64,000 bases of DNA from DATDAH01 sp963725155 (GCA_963725155.1 CAVRXU010000005.1:620001-684000); one strand, 5' to 3'; positions 41,193-49,427 are shown, counted from the stretch's first letter. A program made the numbers and translations. Notes: a model not told the origin generated them from the sequence alone.

Positions 41193-41945
41193 TCAGGCCT
41201 CGTTGACCAGGTTCCATCGGGTGCCCTGCTCGACGAAGCCGAGGGCCTCGTAGAGACGACGGGCGGGGTTGCCGACCGTGACCGCCAGCCCCAGGCGGTC
41301 CCGGCCCGAGGCGGTCAGCTGGGTGAGGGCGTGGCTGAGGAGCGCCCGACCCACGCCGTGGCCCTGGGCCGACGGATCCACGAAGAGGTCGGTGATCCAC
41401 GGCCCGCCGTCGTACTCGTCGTCGGCGGGCAGGTCGGAGACGATGTTCACGCCGACGAGGACGCCGTTCAGGCGCGCCTCGGCCGAGGCCCGGGTCAGGA
41501 GCGGGCCGACGATCTCACCGGCGAGGTAGCCGCGGATCGTCGCCGCCGCGCCCTCGGGCGTCGCGTCACCCATCTCATGGTCCGGGTGATCCGGCGGATA
41601 GGCCCGTCGGACGATCTCGCCGTACTCGAACGGTGTGTCCTGCACCGGCAGCAGCTCGACGCCAGGGCCAGGGGCACCGGGAGACGGAGCCGGCAACCGG
41701 AGGACCATGAGTGACGAGGCCCGGACGAGCGTGACCCCCTGGCTGATGAGCGCATCCGCCAGGGCCGGGTCGTCGACGATGAACCGGTGGCCCCGCAGCG
41801 TGCCGATCGCCGCCGCGGCCACGTCGGCCGGTGGTGCGGCGTCGACGGGTGTGAGGACGGCCCGGGGGAACGGCTCGGCGCTCGGATCGATCCGCGCGGT
41901 GCCGACTGAGGCCCCTGCGGCGTCGGTCAGTTCGAAGTCGTGCAT
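41193..41945 (-). CDS. GNAT family N-acetyltransferase
   Basis: 250 residues from ATG 41945. The C-terminal domain (about 125-250) has the GNAT acetyl-CoA motif VDPSAQGHGVGRALLSHAL and the closing NPARRLYEALGF. The N-terminal 120 residues are less conserved and may be a degenerate second GNAT domain. A longer frame starting at 42062 runs antisense through the HNH remnant, so I reject that extension. Acceptor amine unknown. Confidence 0.75.
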   Translation of the reverse strand: MHDFELTDAAGASVGTARIDPSAEPFPRAVLTPVDAAPPADVAAAAIGTLRGHRFIVDDPALADALISQGVTLVRASSLMVLRLPAPSPGAPGPGVELLPVQDTPFEYGEIVRRAYPPDHPDHEMGDATPEGAAATIRGYLAGEIVGPLLTRASAEARLNGVLVGVNIVSDLPADDEYDGGPWITDLFVDPSAQGHGVGRALLSHALTQLTASGRDRLGLAVTVGNPARRLYEALGFVEQGTRWNLVNEA

Positions 41946-42161
41946 GTCTTGATGGAGGAGAAAATCGGCCGGTTCTTGCTCGCCGAGGAGTCGGTCCATC
42001 ACCTCAGTGGGGTGAAGGACGACAATCGCCCTGAGAATCTTGAGCTGTGGGTACGACCGCAACCGAGCGGCATCCGAGTCTCGGATGCGGTGGCGTGGGC
42101 CCGAGAGATCCTCGCTCGGTACGAAGGGGCCACGGTCAGCTCCAACAACGCTCGAACCTGA
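41910..42161 (+). pseudogene. 5'-truncated HNH endonuclease remnant beside ssrA
   Basis: An open frame with possible GTG start at 41940 encodes the C-terminal half of an HNH nuclease: VLMEEKIGR, SVHHLSGVKDDNRPENLELW and DAVAWAREIL. The N-terminal DNA-binding part is missing, a stop lies upstream at 41907, and the usual HHxNG core reads HHLSG, losing the asparagine. Its stop is 13 bases from the 3' end of the tmRNA gene. It overlaps the first bases of the GNAT gene on the other strand. Looks like debris of a mobile or phage element. Confidence 0.6.
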
Positions 42162-42174
42162 GCTCGAGCGCTCT

Positions 42175-42542
42175 TGGAGCTGGAGGGAATCGAACCCTCG
42201 TCCGCGAAGTGCGAGACGTACGCGCTACGACCATTCCCGAGCTACGGCTTACGGCCGCCGAGAGGTCGGGTCCTCATGACCGCCGGGTCTTTCCCCGGTG
42301 TCAGTGGTCTTTCCCACCGTCAGCGGTCTCTCCCTGCGGTCCTCCACTGCTTCTGTTGCCGGGCTGCAGTGGACAGGCCCCGCGTGCCCTTGCGGGTCGC
42401 TGTGACTCTCTACCTACTGACTAGGTCAGGCGGCGAGAGCGAAGTCGCCTTCGGCGCTTCTTTGGGTGCCCCGTTTTAGGAGTCTGAGCAACTCCGGTCG
42501 CACACACGCCTGACGGTCTCCACGTCGAAACCGATCAGCCCC
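42175..42542 (-). ncRNA. ssrA: transfer-messenger RNA
   Basis: On the minus strand it begins GGGGCTGATCGGTTTCGACG and ends with the tRNA-like half, a T-arm of GGGTTCGATTCCC type and acceptor CAGCTCC plus discriminator A; CCA is not encoded. The tag frame runs from 42470 to 42426 and reads GTQRSAEGDFALAA followed by TGA, with resume codon GGC and A at position -4. The ALAA ending is the usual ClpXP-recognised degron. About 368 nt. It rescues stalled ribosomes together with SmpB, encoded 390 bases further on the same strand. Confidence 0.93.
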
Positions 42543-42572
42543 GTGTGATTCTCAGATGTCAAGCAACTCCCG

Positions 42573-42586
42573 GGGGCCGGAGCCCC
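42573..42586 (-). terminator. hairpin between the small membrane gene and ssrA
   Basis: GGGGC and GCCCC flank a four-base loop 34 bases after the stop of the 75-residue gene and 30 bases before ssrA. There is no T-run, so it could be a weak terminator only. Confidence 0.3.
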
Positions 42587-42619
42587 TGGGGTGACCAGTC
42601 TACGGAGCGCAGCGACGGC

Positions 42620-42847
42620 TCAGCCGACCCAGTTCCCGGGCTGGCTGGCCTGGTTGGGGTCCTGCTTGGGCTCGACCGCCTTTGCCATCCAGAACGAGAA
42701 GGCGGCGGCGACGATCCAGCACACCCCCATGATGAGGAACGTCGGCCCGACCAGGGACGACATGGTGAAGGACAGGCCGATGAACATGAGGCCCGCGATC
42801 CCGAAGATCAGGGCCTTGCCCTTCATGAAGCCACCCATGTAGATCAT
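42620..42847 (-). CDS. small two-helix membrane protein of unknown function
   Basis: 75 residues from ATG 42847, with GGAGAA six bases upstream. Two hydrophobic helices (about 12-30 and 35-55) in a hairpin, with a short polar tail. A longer reading starting at 42934 is unlikely. TAGGTT at 42894-42889 is a plausible -10 element giving a leader of about 35 bases. Lies between smpB and ssrA; no family recognised. Confidence 0.6.
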   Translation of the reverse strand: MIYMGGFMKGKALIFGIAGLMFIGLSFTMSSLVGPTFLIMGVCWIVAAAFSFWMAKAVEPKQDPNQASQPGNWVG

Positions 42848-42930
42848 TGCGTTCTCCTTGTCGCCGCGGCGTGGTGCGGTAGGAGGTGAACCTACGACGG
42901 GCCAAGGTGGCGGTCCTGAGTAGGCGCTAC

Positions 42931-43416
42931 TCAATCTTGGGGGCGGCGCCGGGCCCGGGCCACCTCGCGCTGGGCTTCTCGCTCGGCGTCGCGGGTGGCG
43001 ATGTGGTGGCGCTTGTCGACTCCGGTGCGACCCTTGCCCAGGCCCAGTTCCAGCTTGGCCCGGCCGTCCTTGAAGTAGAGCGCGAGGGGCACCAGGGTCA
43101 GGCGGTCCTGGTCGAGGCGGGCCTTGATCTTGTCGATCTCGCGGCGGTGCAGCAGGAGCTTGCGATCCCGTTCCGGGTTCGCGTCGCCGAAGGTGTCAGC
43201 CGCGTGGCTGTACGGCGTGATGTGCAGTCCGATCACCCACGCCTCGTGGTCGATGATGCGGGCGTAGGCGTCGCTCACGGTGACCTTTGCCTCCCGCAGC
43301 GACTTCACCTCACTGCCGCTCAGCACGAGGCCGGCCTCGAAGGTGTCGAGGATCTCGAAGTTGCGTCGGGCCTGGCGGTTGCTCGCCACGACCTTGACGC
43401 CGTCAGGGCGGGCCAT
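42931..43416 (-). CDS. smpB: SsrA-binding protein SmpB
   Basis: 161 residues. OB-fold partner of tmRNA: NRQARRNFEILDTFEAGL at the start, SGSEVKSLREAKVTV, EAWVIGLHITPYSHA and a basic C-terminal tail (DKRHHIATRDAEREAQREVARA) that enters the mRNA channel. Binds the tRNA-like end of ssrA and carries it to stalled ribosomes. In many actinobacteria it follows ftsX; here it lies on the opposite strand 18.2 kb from ftsX, with ssrA just downstream. Confidence 0.95.
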   Translation of the reverse strand: MARPDGVKVVASNRQARRNFEILDTFEAGLVLSGSEVKSLREAKVTVSDAYARIIDHEAWVIGLHITPYSHAADTFGDANPERDRKLLLHRREIDKIKARLDQDRLTLVPLALYFKDGRAKLELGLGKGRTGVDKRHHIATRDAEREAQREVARARRRPQD

Positions 43417-43446
43417 GGCGGCCAGTCAAGCGCGGGAACGGAAGGA

Positions 43447-43953
43447 TCAGGCCTCGAGGTCGGAGGCGCCACCCGTGGCCCACCAGGACGCGGTGAGGCG
43501 CAAGCCCTCGATGGAGGCCCGAGGAAAGATCTCCTCGTAGGTCCGCTTGTAGCCCGTGCGCTCGATCTTCCACTCGCCGGCGACCTTGCGGTAGTCGTCC
43601 TCGTAGAAGGCGGCGCCCTGGATCGTGACGCCGTACGCCGTCTCCACGACGGTGTCCTCGAGGGCCCAGGTGCCGTGTGCCGTGTCCGGGCCGGTGAGTC
43701 GGATCTCGGGATGGTGCATCCGGTGTGAGGACAGGAAGGTCTCGGCCTTCATGGCGTCGCTGATCCAGCCCACGATGGCGTCCCGCCCTTCGTGGCGGTA
43801 CTTGCCGGCCGAGTACTCGGCCACGGCATCCTCGGTCAGCAGGTCGCCCATCTCGTCCCAGAGCTTTTGGTCCAGGCAGCGGGCGTAGCGGTACTTGACC
43901 TGCTTGATGGCCTCGATCTCGACCAGGTCTTCAGGGGTCAGGGGTTTCGTCAT
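43447..43953 (-). CDS. SnoaL/NTF2-like family protein
   Basis: 168 residues. Cone-shaped NTF2-like fold: helix AIKQVKYRYARCLDQKLWDEMGDLLTEDA, strands HHPEIRLTG and GTWALEDTV, and a C-terminal GEWKIERTGYKRTYEE. This is typical of SnoaL_4 proteins, which are small isomerases, dehydratases or hydroxylases of polyketide or steroid-like substrates. No substrate can be assigned. TACTGT ends 8 bases before ATG 43953, and the promoter is palindromically shared with the metalloprotease gene. Confidence 0.78.
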   Translation of the reverse strand: MTKPLTPEDLVEIEAIKQVKYRYARCLDQKLWDEMGDLLTEDAVAEYSAGKYRHEGRDAIVGWISDAMKAETFLSSHRMHHPEIRLTGPDTAHGTWALEDTVVETAYGVTIQGAAFYEDDYRKVAGEWKIERTGYKRTYEEIFPRASIEGLRLTASWWATGGASDLEA

Positions 43954-43961
43954 CGCCGCGG

Positions 43962-43977
43962 ACAGTACCGGTACGAT
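43962..43977 (+). promoter_or_regulatory. symmetrical divergent promoter of the NTF2-like and JAMM protease genes
   Basis: TACTGT on the minus strand (43967-43962) serves ATG 43953; TACGAT on the plus strand (43972-43977) ends 10 bases before GTG 43988. Between and partly within them lies the perfect 10-base palindrome GTACCGGTAC (43965-43974). Confidence 0.5.
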
Positions 43978-43987
43978 CCGCGCCGCC

Positions 43988-44407
43988 GTGACGAGTGACG
44001 CCTTGAACCTCGACCGTGGGCCATGGCGCCAGATGCTGGCCCACGCCTACGACGGGCTGCCGCTGGAGGCCTGTGGGCTGCTGGCCGGTCCGCTCGGCCG
44101 GGGCGACATCACCGTCTTCTACCCCTGCCGCAACGCCGAGGCGTCCAGCCGCATCTACACGGTGCACCCCCAGGACCACCTGCGGGCCGACCGGGACGCC
44201 GAGGACAGGGGGCTGGCCATCGTGGGGGTGATGCACAGTCACACCCACACCGAGGCCTACCCGTCGCCCACCGACGTGGCCCAGGCCCCCGACCCCGACT
44301 GGCACTACATCATCGTCTCCCTGCGTCAGCCCGAGCCCGTGCTGCGCTCGTACCGGATAGCCGACGGGAACATCGCCGAGGAGCCGGTGGTTCTGATCGA
44401 CCGGTAG
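43988..44407 (+). CDS. mec: M67 (JAMM/MPN+) family metallopeptidase, Mec-like
   Basis: 139 residues from GTG 43988. JAMM motif: an upstream Glu (LEACGLLAG) and HSHTHTEAYPSPTD, giving the His-x-His and Asp zinc ligands. In mycobacteria and Streptomyces, Mec cuts cysteine from the carrier protein CysO during CysM-dependent cysteine synthesis. cysM follows 44 bases on, supporting that role, but no cysO-like gene lies between them. The usual HSHP is HSHT here. Confidence 0.83.
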   Translation: MTSDALNLDRGPWRQMLAHAYDGLPLEACGLLAGPLGRGDITVFYPCRNAEASSRIYTVHPQDHLRADRDAEDRGLAIVGVMHSHTHTEAYPSPTDVAQAPDPDWHYIIVSLRQPEPVLRSYRIADGNIAEEPVVLIDR

Positions 44408-44451
44408 ATTCCCTACCTGTTCGGTCAACAATCGAGGGGGTGGAGCGCAGA

Positions 44452-45402
44452 ATGACGGTGCACGCGTCGATCCTGGACCTGATCGGGAACACCCCGATGG
44501 TCGACCTGAGCTCGTTCAGCCCCACACCGGGCGTGCGCATCATCGGCAAGCTCGAGGGACAGAACCCGGGCGGATCGGTCAAGGACCGCATCGCCAAGAA
44601 GATGATCGAAGAGGCGGAGGCGGACGGGACGCTCACCCCCGGGAAGACGATCATGGAGCCGTCGTCGGGCAACACGGGCATCGCCCTGGCCATGATCGGC
44701 AGGATCAAGGGCTACCCGGTCAAGATCGTGCTGCCGGGAAACGTCTCGCCCGAGCGCCGCCAGTTGCTCGAAGCCTTCGGGGCCGAGATCATCGACTCGC
44801 CGGCTGAGGAAGGCTCCAACGGCGCGGTGCGTCGGGCCGAGGCCCTGGCCGCCGACCACCCCGAGTGGGCGTTCCTCTACCAGTACGGCAACGAGGCCAA
44901 CCCGCGGGCCCACTACGAGGGCACGGGCCCGGAGATCTGGGCCGACTGCCCGGAGATCACCCACTTCGTCGCCGGCCTCGGCACCAGCGGCACGCTGCTC
45001 GGCGTCGGCACCTTCCTGAAGGAGCAGAACCCGGCGATCCAGGTCTTCGCCGTCGAGCCCCCGCTCGGCGAGACCGTCCAGGGCCTGCGCAACATGGACG
45101 AGGGCTACATCCCACCGGTGTACGAGAAGTGGGGTGGCCAGGACCTGCTCGACGGGAAGCGCATCGTCCGACCGCGGGAATCACTCGAGTACACCCGTCG
45201 CCTGGCCCACGAGGCCGGGATCTTCGCCGGCATCTCCTCCGGGGCGGCGCTGGCGGGAGCCGTCCGGGTGGCCGAGCGCATCGACGAGGGCGTGATCGTC
45301 GTCATCGTGTGCGACGGTGGCTGGAAGTACCTGTCCACCGGGGCCTGGACCGACGACCTCGATGTGGTCGCCGAACGGGTCGAGCGGGTGATCTACTTCT
45401 GA
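44452..45402 (+). CDS. cysM: cysteine synthase of CysM/CysK type
   Basis: 316 residues. Fold type II PLP enzyme with the PLP lysine in GGSVKDRIA, the substrate loop SSGNTGIALA, GLGTSGTLLG phosphate cup and the C-terminal SSGAALAG. Replaces the acetyl or phosphate group of an O-activated serine with sulfide or a thiocarboxylate. Synteny with Rv1334-Rv1336 suggests CysM (O-phosphoserine, CysO sulfur donor), although cysO is missing. Start ATG 44452 has GAGCG close upstream; TAGATT (44404-44409) is a possible -10 element. Confidence 0.88.
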   Translation: MTVHASILDLIGNTPMVDLSSFSPTPGVRIIGKLEGQNPGGSVKDRIAKKMIEEAEADGTLTPGKTIMEPSSGNTGIALAMIGRIKGYPVKIVLPGNVSPERRQLLEAFGAEIIDSPAEEGSNGAVRRAEALAADHPEWAFLYQYGNEANPRAHYEGTGPEIWADCPEITHFVAGLGTSGTLLGVGTFLKEQNPAIQVFAVEPPLGETVQGLRNMDEGYIPPVYEKWGGQDLLDGKRIVRPRESLEYTRRLAHEAGIFAGISSGAALAGAVRVAERIDEGVIVVIVCDGGWKYLSTGAWTDDLDVVAERVERVIYF

Positions 45403-45405
45403 GCC

Positions 45406-46617
45406 GTGCCCGTTCCCTTCCCGACTGACGCCGAGGCCGACCGGTCCCGACCCACCAAGGAGGAGGCCTGGCTCAACGCCCGGGCCTTCGCCAGCGCGGC
45501 CGCACCGGCCGACGGCCTCACCCGGTTGCAGGGCTTCGCCCTCCGGGGCCTGACCCAGGCCCTGACCGCCGATCTCCTCGAGCTGGGCGACCTCTCGCTC
45601 CTCGAGCCCATCACCCCTGAGGCGTACGCCGAGGTCAACGCTCGGCGGGAGAAGGGCTACCGGATCCGCCGGGTGCAGACGATGGTGTTGCTCGAGCTGC
45701 TCCTGCGGCCACTGCCCGACGACGTGGCGGCCCGGGTGGAGGCCTTCGCCGACGCGCTGGGCGTCGGCGACGACTGCCGGGACGTGGTCGCCGCGACCCG
45801 GCACCTGGCGGCGGGCGCGACCGACATCGCCCTGGCCGATTTCATGCGCAACGGCTACGAGGTGCTGCACCTCGAACGGGCGGGGGAGGAGCCCCCGGAG
45901 GATGTCAGCGCCTACTGGGCCCCGGCGCACGACGACCCCGGGTTGGCCGCCCGCTGGGACGCCATGCGGGACGGCTCGCCCACCTCGCTCGGCCGGTGCG
46001 TCTGGGAGTTCTACAAGGGTCGGGGGTTCAACTTCCCCGGGACCCCCAACAGCGTCCCGCCCCGCCTGGCCCAGCACGACTTCGTCCACGTGCTCGCCGA
46101 CTACGGCACGACCGTCGAGTCCGAGATCGAGGTGTTCGCCCTGATCGCCCGGGCCGATGAGGACCCGCGCTCGTTCAGCCTGCTCGTCGCCGTCCTCGCC
46201 CTGTTCGAAGGTGGGTACCTGGAGCGGGGCCTGGGCGCCTTCCGGGCCGACCCGGGCCACTTGAGTCACGACTCGTCGGGTATGGGCGTGCGCCTTGGTG
46301 ACGCCATCGCCCGTGGCGGCGAGGTGGCGTGGCGGTTCCACGAGCAGGCGGGGATCGACCTCTTGGCCGTCGACTGGCACGACCGGGCCCACGAGGGCAT
46401 CGACGATCTGCGCCGCGAATTCGGCTTCGACGGGCCCGGGGCCAAGTCCCTGGAGGCCAAAGCGGCCGGGTCGGCCGGCCCCTTCCAACCCGGCGGCGTC
46501 ACCGTCGCCCAGCTCCAGTGGGGCCGGGACATGGCCCAGGCCGAGGGACGGGAGTACGACGCCTTCGGAGCATCGCTGTCGACCGATCGGTCCGAGCCAC
46601 CCGAGGGCGCGGATTGA
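45406..46617 (+). CDS. Coq4-like protein, first of a tandem pair
   Basis: 403 residues from GTG 45406, three bases after cysM. Residues about 30-190 are helical and include LLLRPLPDDVAARVEAFADALGVG-like segments that faintly recall TerB. From about residue 195 it resembles Coq4: GTP near FNFPGTP, then His224-Asp-x-x-His with an acidic residue after 11 further residues (HDxxHx11E), the zinc-ligand motif of Coq4. Coq4 acts in ubiquinone biosynthesis, while actinobacteria generally use menaquinone, so the role here is open. The downstream paralogue overlaps by one base. Neither looks damaged. Confidence 0.65.
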   Translation: MPVPFPTDAEADRSRPTKEEAWLNARAFASAAAPADGLTRLQGFALRGLTQALTADLLELGDLSLLEPITPEAYAEVNARREKGYRIRRVQTMVLLELLLRPLPDDVAARVEAFADALGVGDDCRDVVAATRHLAAGATDIALADFMRNGYEVLHLERAGEEPPEDVSAYWAPAHDDPGLAARWDAMRDGSPTSLGRCVWEFYKGRGFNFPGTPNSVPPRLAQHDFVHVLADYGTTVESEIEVFALIARADEDPRSFSLLVAVLALFEGGYLERGLGAFRADPGHLSHDSSGMGVRLGDAIARGGEVAWRFHEQAGIDLLAVDWHDRAHEGIDDLRREFGFDGPGAKSLEAKAAGSAGPFQPGGVTVAQLQWGRDMAQAEGREYDAFGASLSTDRSEPPEGAD

Positions 46618-47801
46618 TGCCGGTCCCGTTCCCCGACGACGCCGAGGTCAACCTCGACCCGCCTGAGCCGCCGGAGATCCTCCACATCGCCCGCGGTGTC
46701 ATGACCGCCGTCGCCCCACCGGAGGGGCTCACCCGGATGCAGACCCTCTGCTTTCGGTCCCTGTCCGACGCCATGACCGGGCATCCGCTCGACCTGGCTG
46801 CCGTCACGCCCATCTCGGCCGAGGACTACGCCCGCGGCCTGGCTCGACGCGACCGGGCCTTCCGGGTCCGCATGGTCCAGATGATGATCGTCCTGGCGCT
46901 GCTCCTGCGCCGGGTGCCGCGTGAGGTGGCCGCCCGCCTCCAGGAGTTCGCCGACGAGCTGAGTGTCGGCGAGGACTGCCGGGACCTGTTGAACGCCACC
47001 CGCCACTTGGCGGCCGGCGCGCTCGGCCTGGCCATGGCCGACTTCGAGCGCAACGGCTACGAGACGATGGCCTATGAGCGGTCGGGGGACGGGGCCGAGC
47101 ACACCGCGGCCGAGTACTGGGCCGCGGCCCCCAACGACCCGGAGTTGGCGGCTCGGTGGCAGGGCCTCGAGCGGTGCGCCGCCGCCACCCTGGGCCGTCG
47201 GATGTGGGAGTTCTACCGGGCCCGGGGCTTCGCCTTCCCGGGCACCCCGGGGAGTGCCCCGCCGGCGCTGGCCCAGCACGACTGGATCCACGTCATCGGC
47301 GACTACGGCACGACGGTCGAGTCCGAGCTCGAGGTGTTCGGTCTCATCGCTCGGGCGTCCGACGATCCCCGCGCCTTCACCCTGCTCATCCAGGTGCTGG
47401 GGCTCTTCGAGTCCGGCTACCTGCAGGCGGGCATGGGGCTGTTCCAGATGGACGTCGGCCACCTGTCGGCCGACGAGGAGGCAATGGCCCTGCGCCTCGC
47501 CGACGCCTTCCGCCGCGGGGCCCGGGCGGCGTGGTCCTACAACGACGCCAACGGCACGGACACCGGCATCGATCTCTTGGCCGAGGACTGGTTCGCTCAC
47601 GCCGACCAGACCCTCGACGAGGTCCGGGCCACCTTCTTCCTCGACGGTCTGGCAGCCAAGTCCGACGAGGCGGTGGCGGTCGGGTCGGTCGGGCCGTGGG
47701 AGGCGGGCGGCATCTCCCCGTACCAGGCGCAGGCGGGGCGGGACCGGGCTGAGGCCGAAGGTCGACCGTACGAGGCCTACGGGGCGACACCGGTTCTTTA
47801 G
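46617..47801 (+). CDS. Coq4-like protein, second of a tandem pair
   Basis: 394 residues; ATG overlaps the previous stop (TGATG). Collinear with its neighbour along the whole length, including MPVPFP at the N-terminus, ATRHLAAGA near residue 125 and His221-Asp-x-x-His with the same HDxxHx11E spacing (HDWIH to E). Clearly a duplication, diverged enough that both copies have probably been kept for a reason, perhaps as a heteromer. Takes the place that a rhomboid-family gene has in the mycobacterial cysM-murI interval. Followed by an 80-base gap with the murI promoter. Confidence 0.65.
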   Translation: MPVPFPDDAEVNLDPPEPPEILHIARGVMTAVAPPEGLTRMQTLCFRSLSDAMTGHPLDLAAVTPISAEDYARGLARRDRAFRVRMVQMMIVLALLLRRVPREVAARLQEFADELSVGEDCRDLLNATRHLAAGALGLAMADFERNGYETMAYERSGDGAEHTAAEYWAAAPNDPELAARWQGLERCAAATLGRRMWEFYRARGFAFPGTPGSAPPALAQHDWIHVIGDYGTTVESELEVFGLIARASDDPRAFTLLIQVLGLFESGYLQAGMGLFQMDVGHLSADEEAMALRLADAFRRGARAAWSYNDANGTDTGIDLLAEDWFAHADQTLDEVRATFFLDGLAAKSDEAVAVGSVGPWEAGGISPYQAQAGRDRAEAEGRPYEAYGATPVL

Positions 47802-47869
47802 GAGCCGAGCCGAAGGCGAGGCGAGTCAACCGGGCGCCGCGACCACGCTGAGGTGTTCGTCGAGGTTCC

Positions 47870-47875
47870 TAGGCT
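47870..47875 (+). promoter_or_regulatory. -10 element TAGGCT for murI (leaderless)
   Basis: TAGGCT ends 6 bases before GTG 47882. It separates transcription of the murI-MBL-rph-rdgB run from the cysM side. Confidence 0.5.
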
Positions 47876-47881
47876 GCTGCG

Positions 47882-48688
47882 GTGCAGGATCGGCCGATCG
47901 GGATGTTCGACAGCGGCTTCGGTGGCCTGACCGTCGCCCGGGCCACGATCGACCTCCTGCCCGCTGAGGATCTCGTCTACGTCGGCGACACCGGGCGTTA
48001 CCCGTACGGGCCTCGGTCCCAGGACGAGGTCGCGGGCTTCGCCGAGCAGATCACCAAGCGCCTGGTGGCCGAGCACGACGTGAAGCTGGTCGTGGTGGCC
48101 TGCAACACCGCCGCCGCCGCGGCCCTGGCCCGGTTGCAAGCCGACACCCCGGTGCCGGTCATCGGGGTCATCGAGCCCGGCGCCCGGTCCCTGGTGAGTG
48201 CCACCCGCAACGGCCGCGTGGGTGTGATCGGCACCGTGGGCACGATCCGCTCGGGCGCGTATCAGCGGGCCGTGGCCGACACCGGGGCCACGGTCGACCC
48301 GGTGTTCGCGGCATGCCCTGGGTTCGTCGAGTTCGTGGAGCGGGGCGAGGCCGACAGCGACCAGGTCCACGTGCTGGCCGAACGCCTCCTCGCCCCGGTC
48401 CGGGACCATGGCGTCGACACGCTCCTGCTCGGCTGCACCCACTACCCGTACCTCGCCCGGACCCTGTCCGACGTGATGGGCCGGGAGGTCGTGCTCGTCT
48501 CCTCGGCCGACGAGACGGCGTTCGCCGTTTCCCGGGTGTTGGCGGAGCTGGACCTCCGGAGGGACGATGCGGAGCGGATCGGCTCGCACCGGTTCGTGTC
48601 GTCGGGCGACGTCGGCTCCTTCGCCCGGCTCGGCCAGCGCCTCCTGGGTCCCGAACTGGTCGACGCCGAGGGGATCACGTGGGATTGA
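47882..48688 (+). CDS. murI: glutamate racemase
   Basis: 268 residues from GTG 47882. Makes D-glutamate for peptidoglycan. Cofactor-independent two-cysteine mechanism: FDSGFGGLTV substrate loop, first catalytic Cys in VACNTAAA near residue 75, second in LGCTHYP near residue 185, and the YPYG motif near residue 40. The next gene starts within its last codons (GTG 48679), showing tight coupling. Order murI-MBL-rph-rdgB equals Rv1338-Rv1341. Confidence 0.94.
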   Translation: MQDRPIGMFDSGFGGLTVARATIDLLPAEDLVYVGDTGRYPYGPRSQDEVAGFAEQITKRLVAEHDVKLVVVACNTAAAAALARLQADTPVPVIGVIEPGARSLVSATRNGRVGVIGTVGTIRSGAYQRAVADTGATVDPVFAACPGFVEFVERGEADSDQVHVLAERLLAPVRDHGVDTLLLGCTHYPYLARTLSDVMGREVVLVSSADETAFAVSRVLAELDLRRDDAERIGSHRFVSSGDVGSFARLGQRLLGPELVDAEGITWD

Positions 48689-49416
48689 CCCTCACCGTCC
48701 TGGGCTCTGGCGGGACCTACGCCGGGCCGGACAACGCCTGCAGCGGCTACCTGCTGCGCACGGCGACGACGGCCGTCCTCGTCGACCTCGGTTCCGGTGC
48801 GCTGGCCAACGCCCAGCGCCACATCGACTTGATCGATGTCGACGCCGTCGTGTTGACCCACGAGCACCCGGACCACTGGCTCGACCTGCCCGTGGCCCGC
48901 AACGTCTACCGCTACGTCCTCGACCGCAACGGCGTCCCGGTGTTCACGACGGCCGGCACCCGGGCCCTGGCGGTGCCGTTCTGCGACGACGCCACCTTCG
49001 CGTGGACGATCGTCGCCGACGGCGACCGGGCGAAGGTCGGCGACATCGACCTCCGCTTCAGTCGCACCGACCACCCCGTCGAGACCTTGGCCGTCCTCGC
49101 CGCGGCCGAGGGTGCTTCGCTCGTCTACTCCTCGGACACCGGGCCGGGCTGGTCGCCGGCGGCCTTCGCCGTTCGCCCGGACCTGGCGCTGCTCGAGGCC
49201 ACGTTCGGGCGCGGCCACGGGCTCCCCGTCCACCTGACCGCGTCCGAGGCGGGGGAGCGGGCCGCCGAGGTCGGGGCCCGTCACCTGGTCCTCACCCACC
49301 TCCTCCCGGGGACGGATCCGGCCCGCCAGAAGGCCGAGGCGGAGGAGGCCTTCGGAGGTCCCGTCACGGTGGCCGAGCCGGGCCTCACCTTCACGGTCGA
49401 GGCCGAGCGGCGGTAG
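48679..49416 (+). CDS. metallo-beta-lactamase-fold hydrolase, Rv1339-like
   Basis: 245 residues from GTG 48679. RNase Z/phosphodiesterase-like MBL fold: GSGGTYAGP near the N-terminus, zinc motif LTHEHPDHW near residue 58, Asp in SSDTGPG and His in LTHLLPGTDP. The M. tuberculosis gene in the same position, Rv1339, has been reported to be an atypical cAMP phosphodiesterase, so a cyclic-nucleotide substrate is plausible. A class III cyclase-type protein is encoded 2.4 kb downstream, though its own activity is doubtful. Confidence 0.82.
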   Translation: MGLTLTVLGSGGTYAGPDNACSGYLLRTATTAVLVDLGSGALANAQRHIDLIDVDAVVLTHEHPDHWLDLPVARNVYRYVLDRNGVPVFTTAGTRALAVPFCDDATFAWTIVADGDRAKVGDIDLRFSRTDHPVETLAVLAAAEGASLVYSSDTGPGWSPAAFAVRPDLALLEATFGRGHGLPVHLTASEAGERAAEVGARHLVLTHLLPGTDPARQKAEAEEAFGGPVTVAEPGLTFTVEAERR

Positions 49417-49427
49417 ACACTGCGGCC

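Noticed and set aside
41946..42062. N-terminal extension of the GNAT protein to 42062
   Set aside because: The extra residues are antisense to the recognisable HNH remnant and do not resemble a GNAT domain.
42557..42562. A perfect TTGACA upstream of ssrA on the minus strand as its -35 element
   Set aside because: It ends only 14 bases from the mature 5' end, so the matching -10 would fall inside the RNA. It could drive only a different start.
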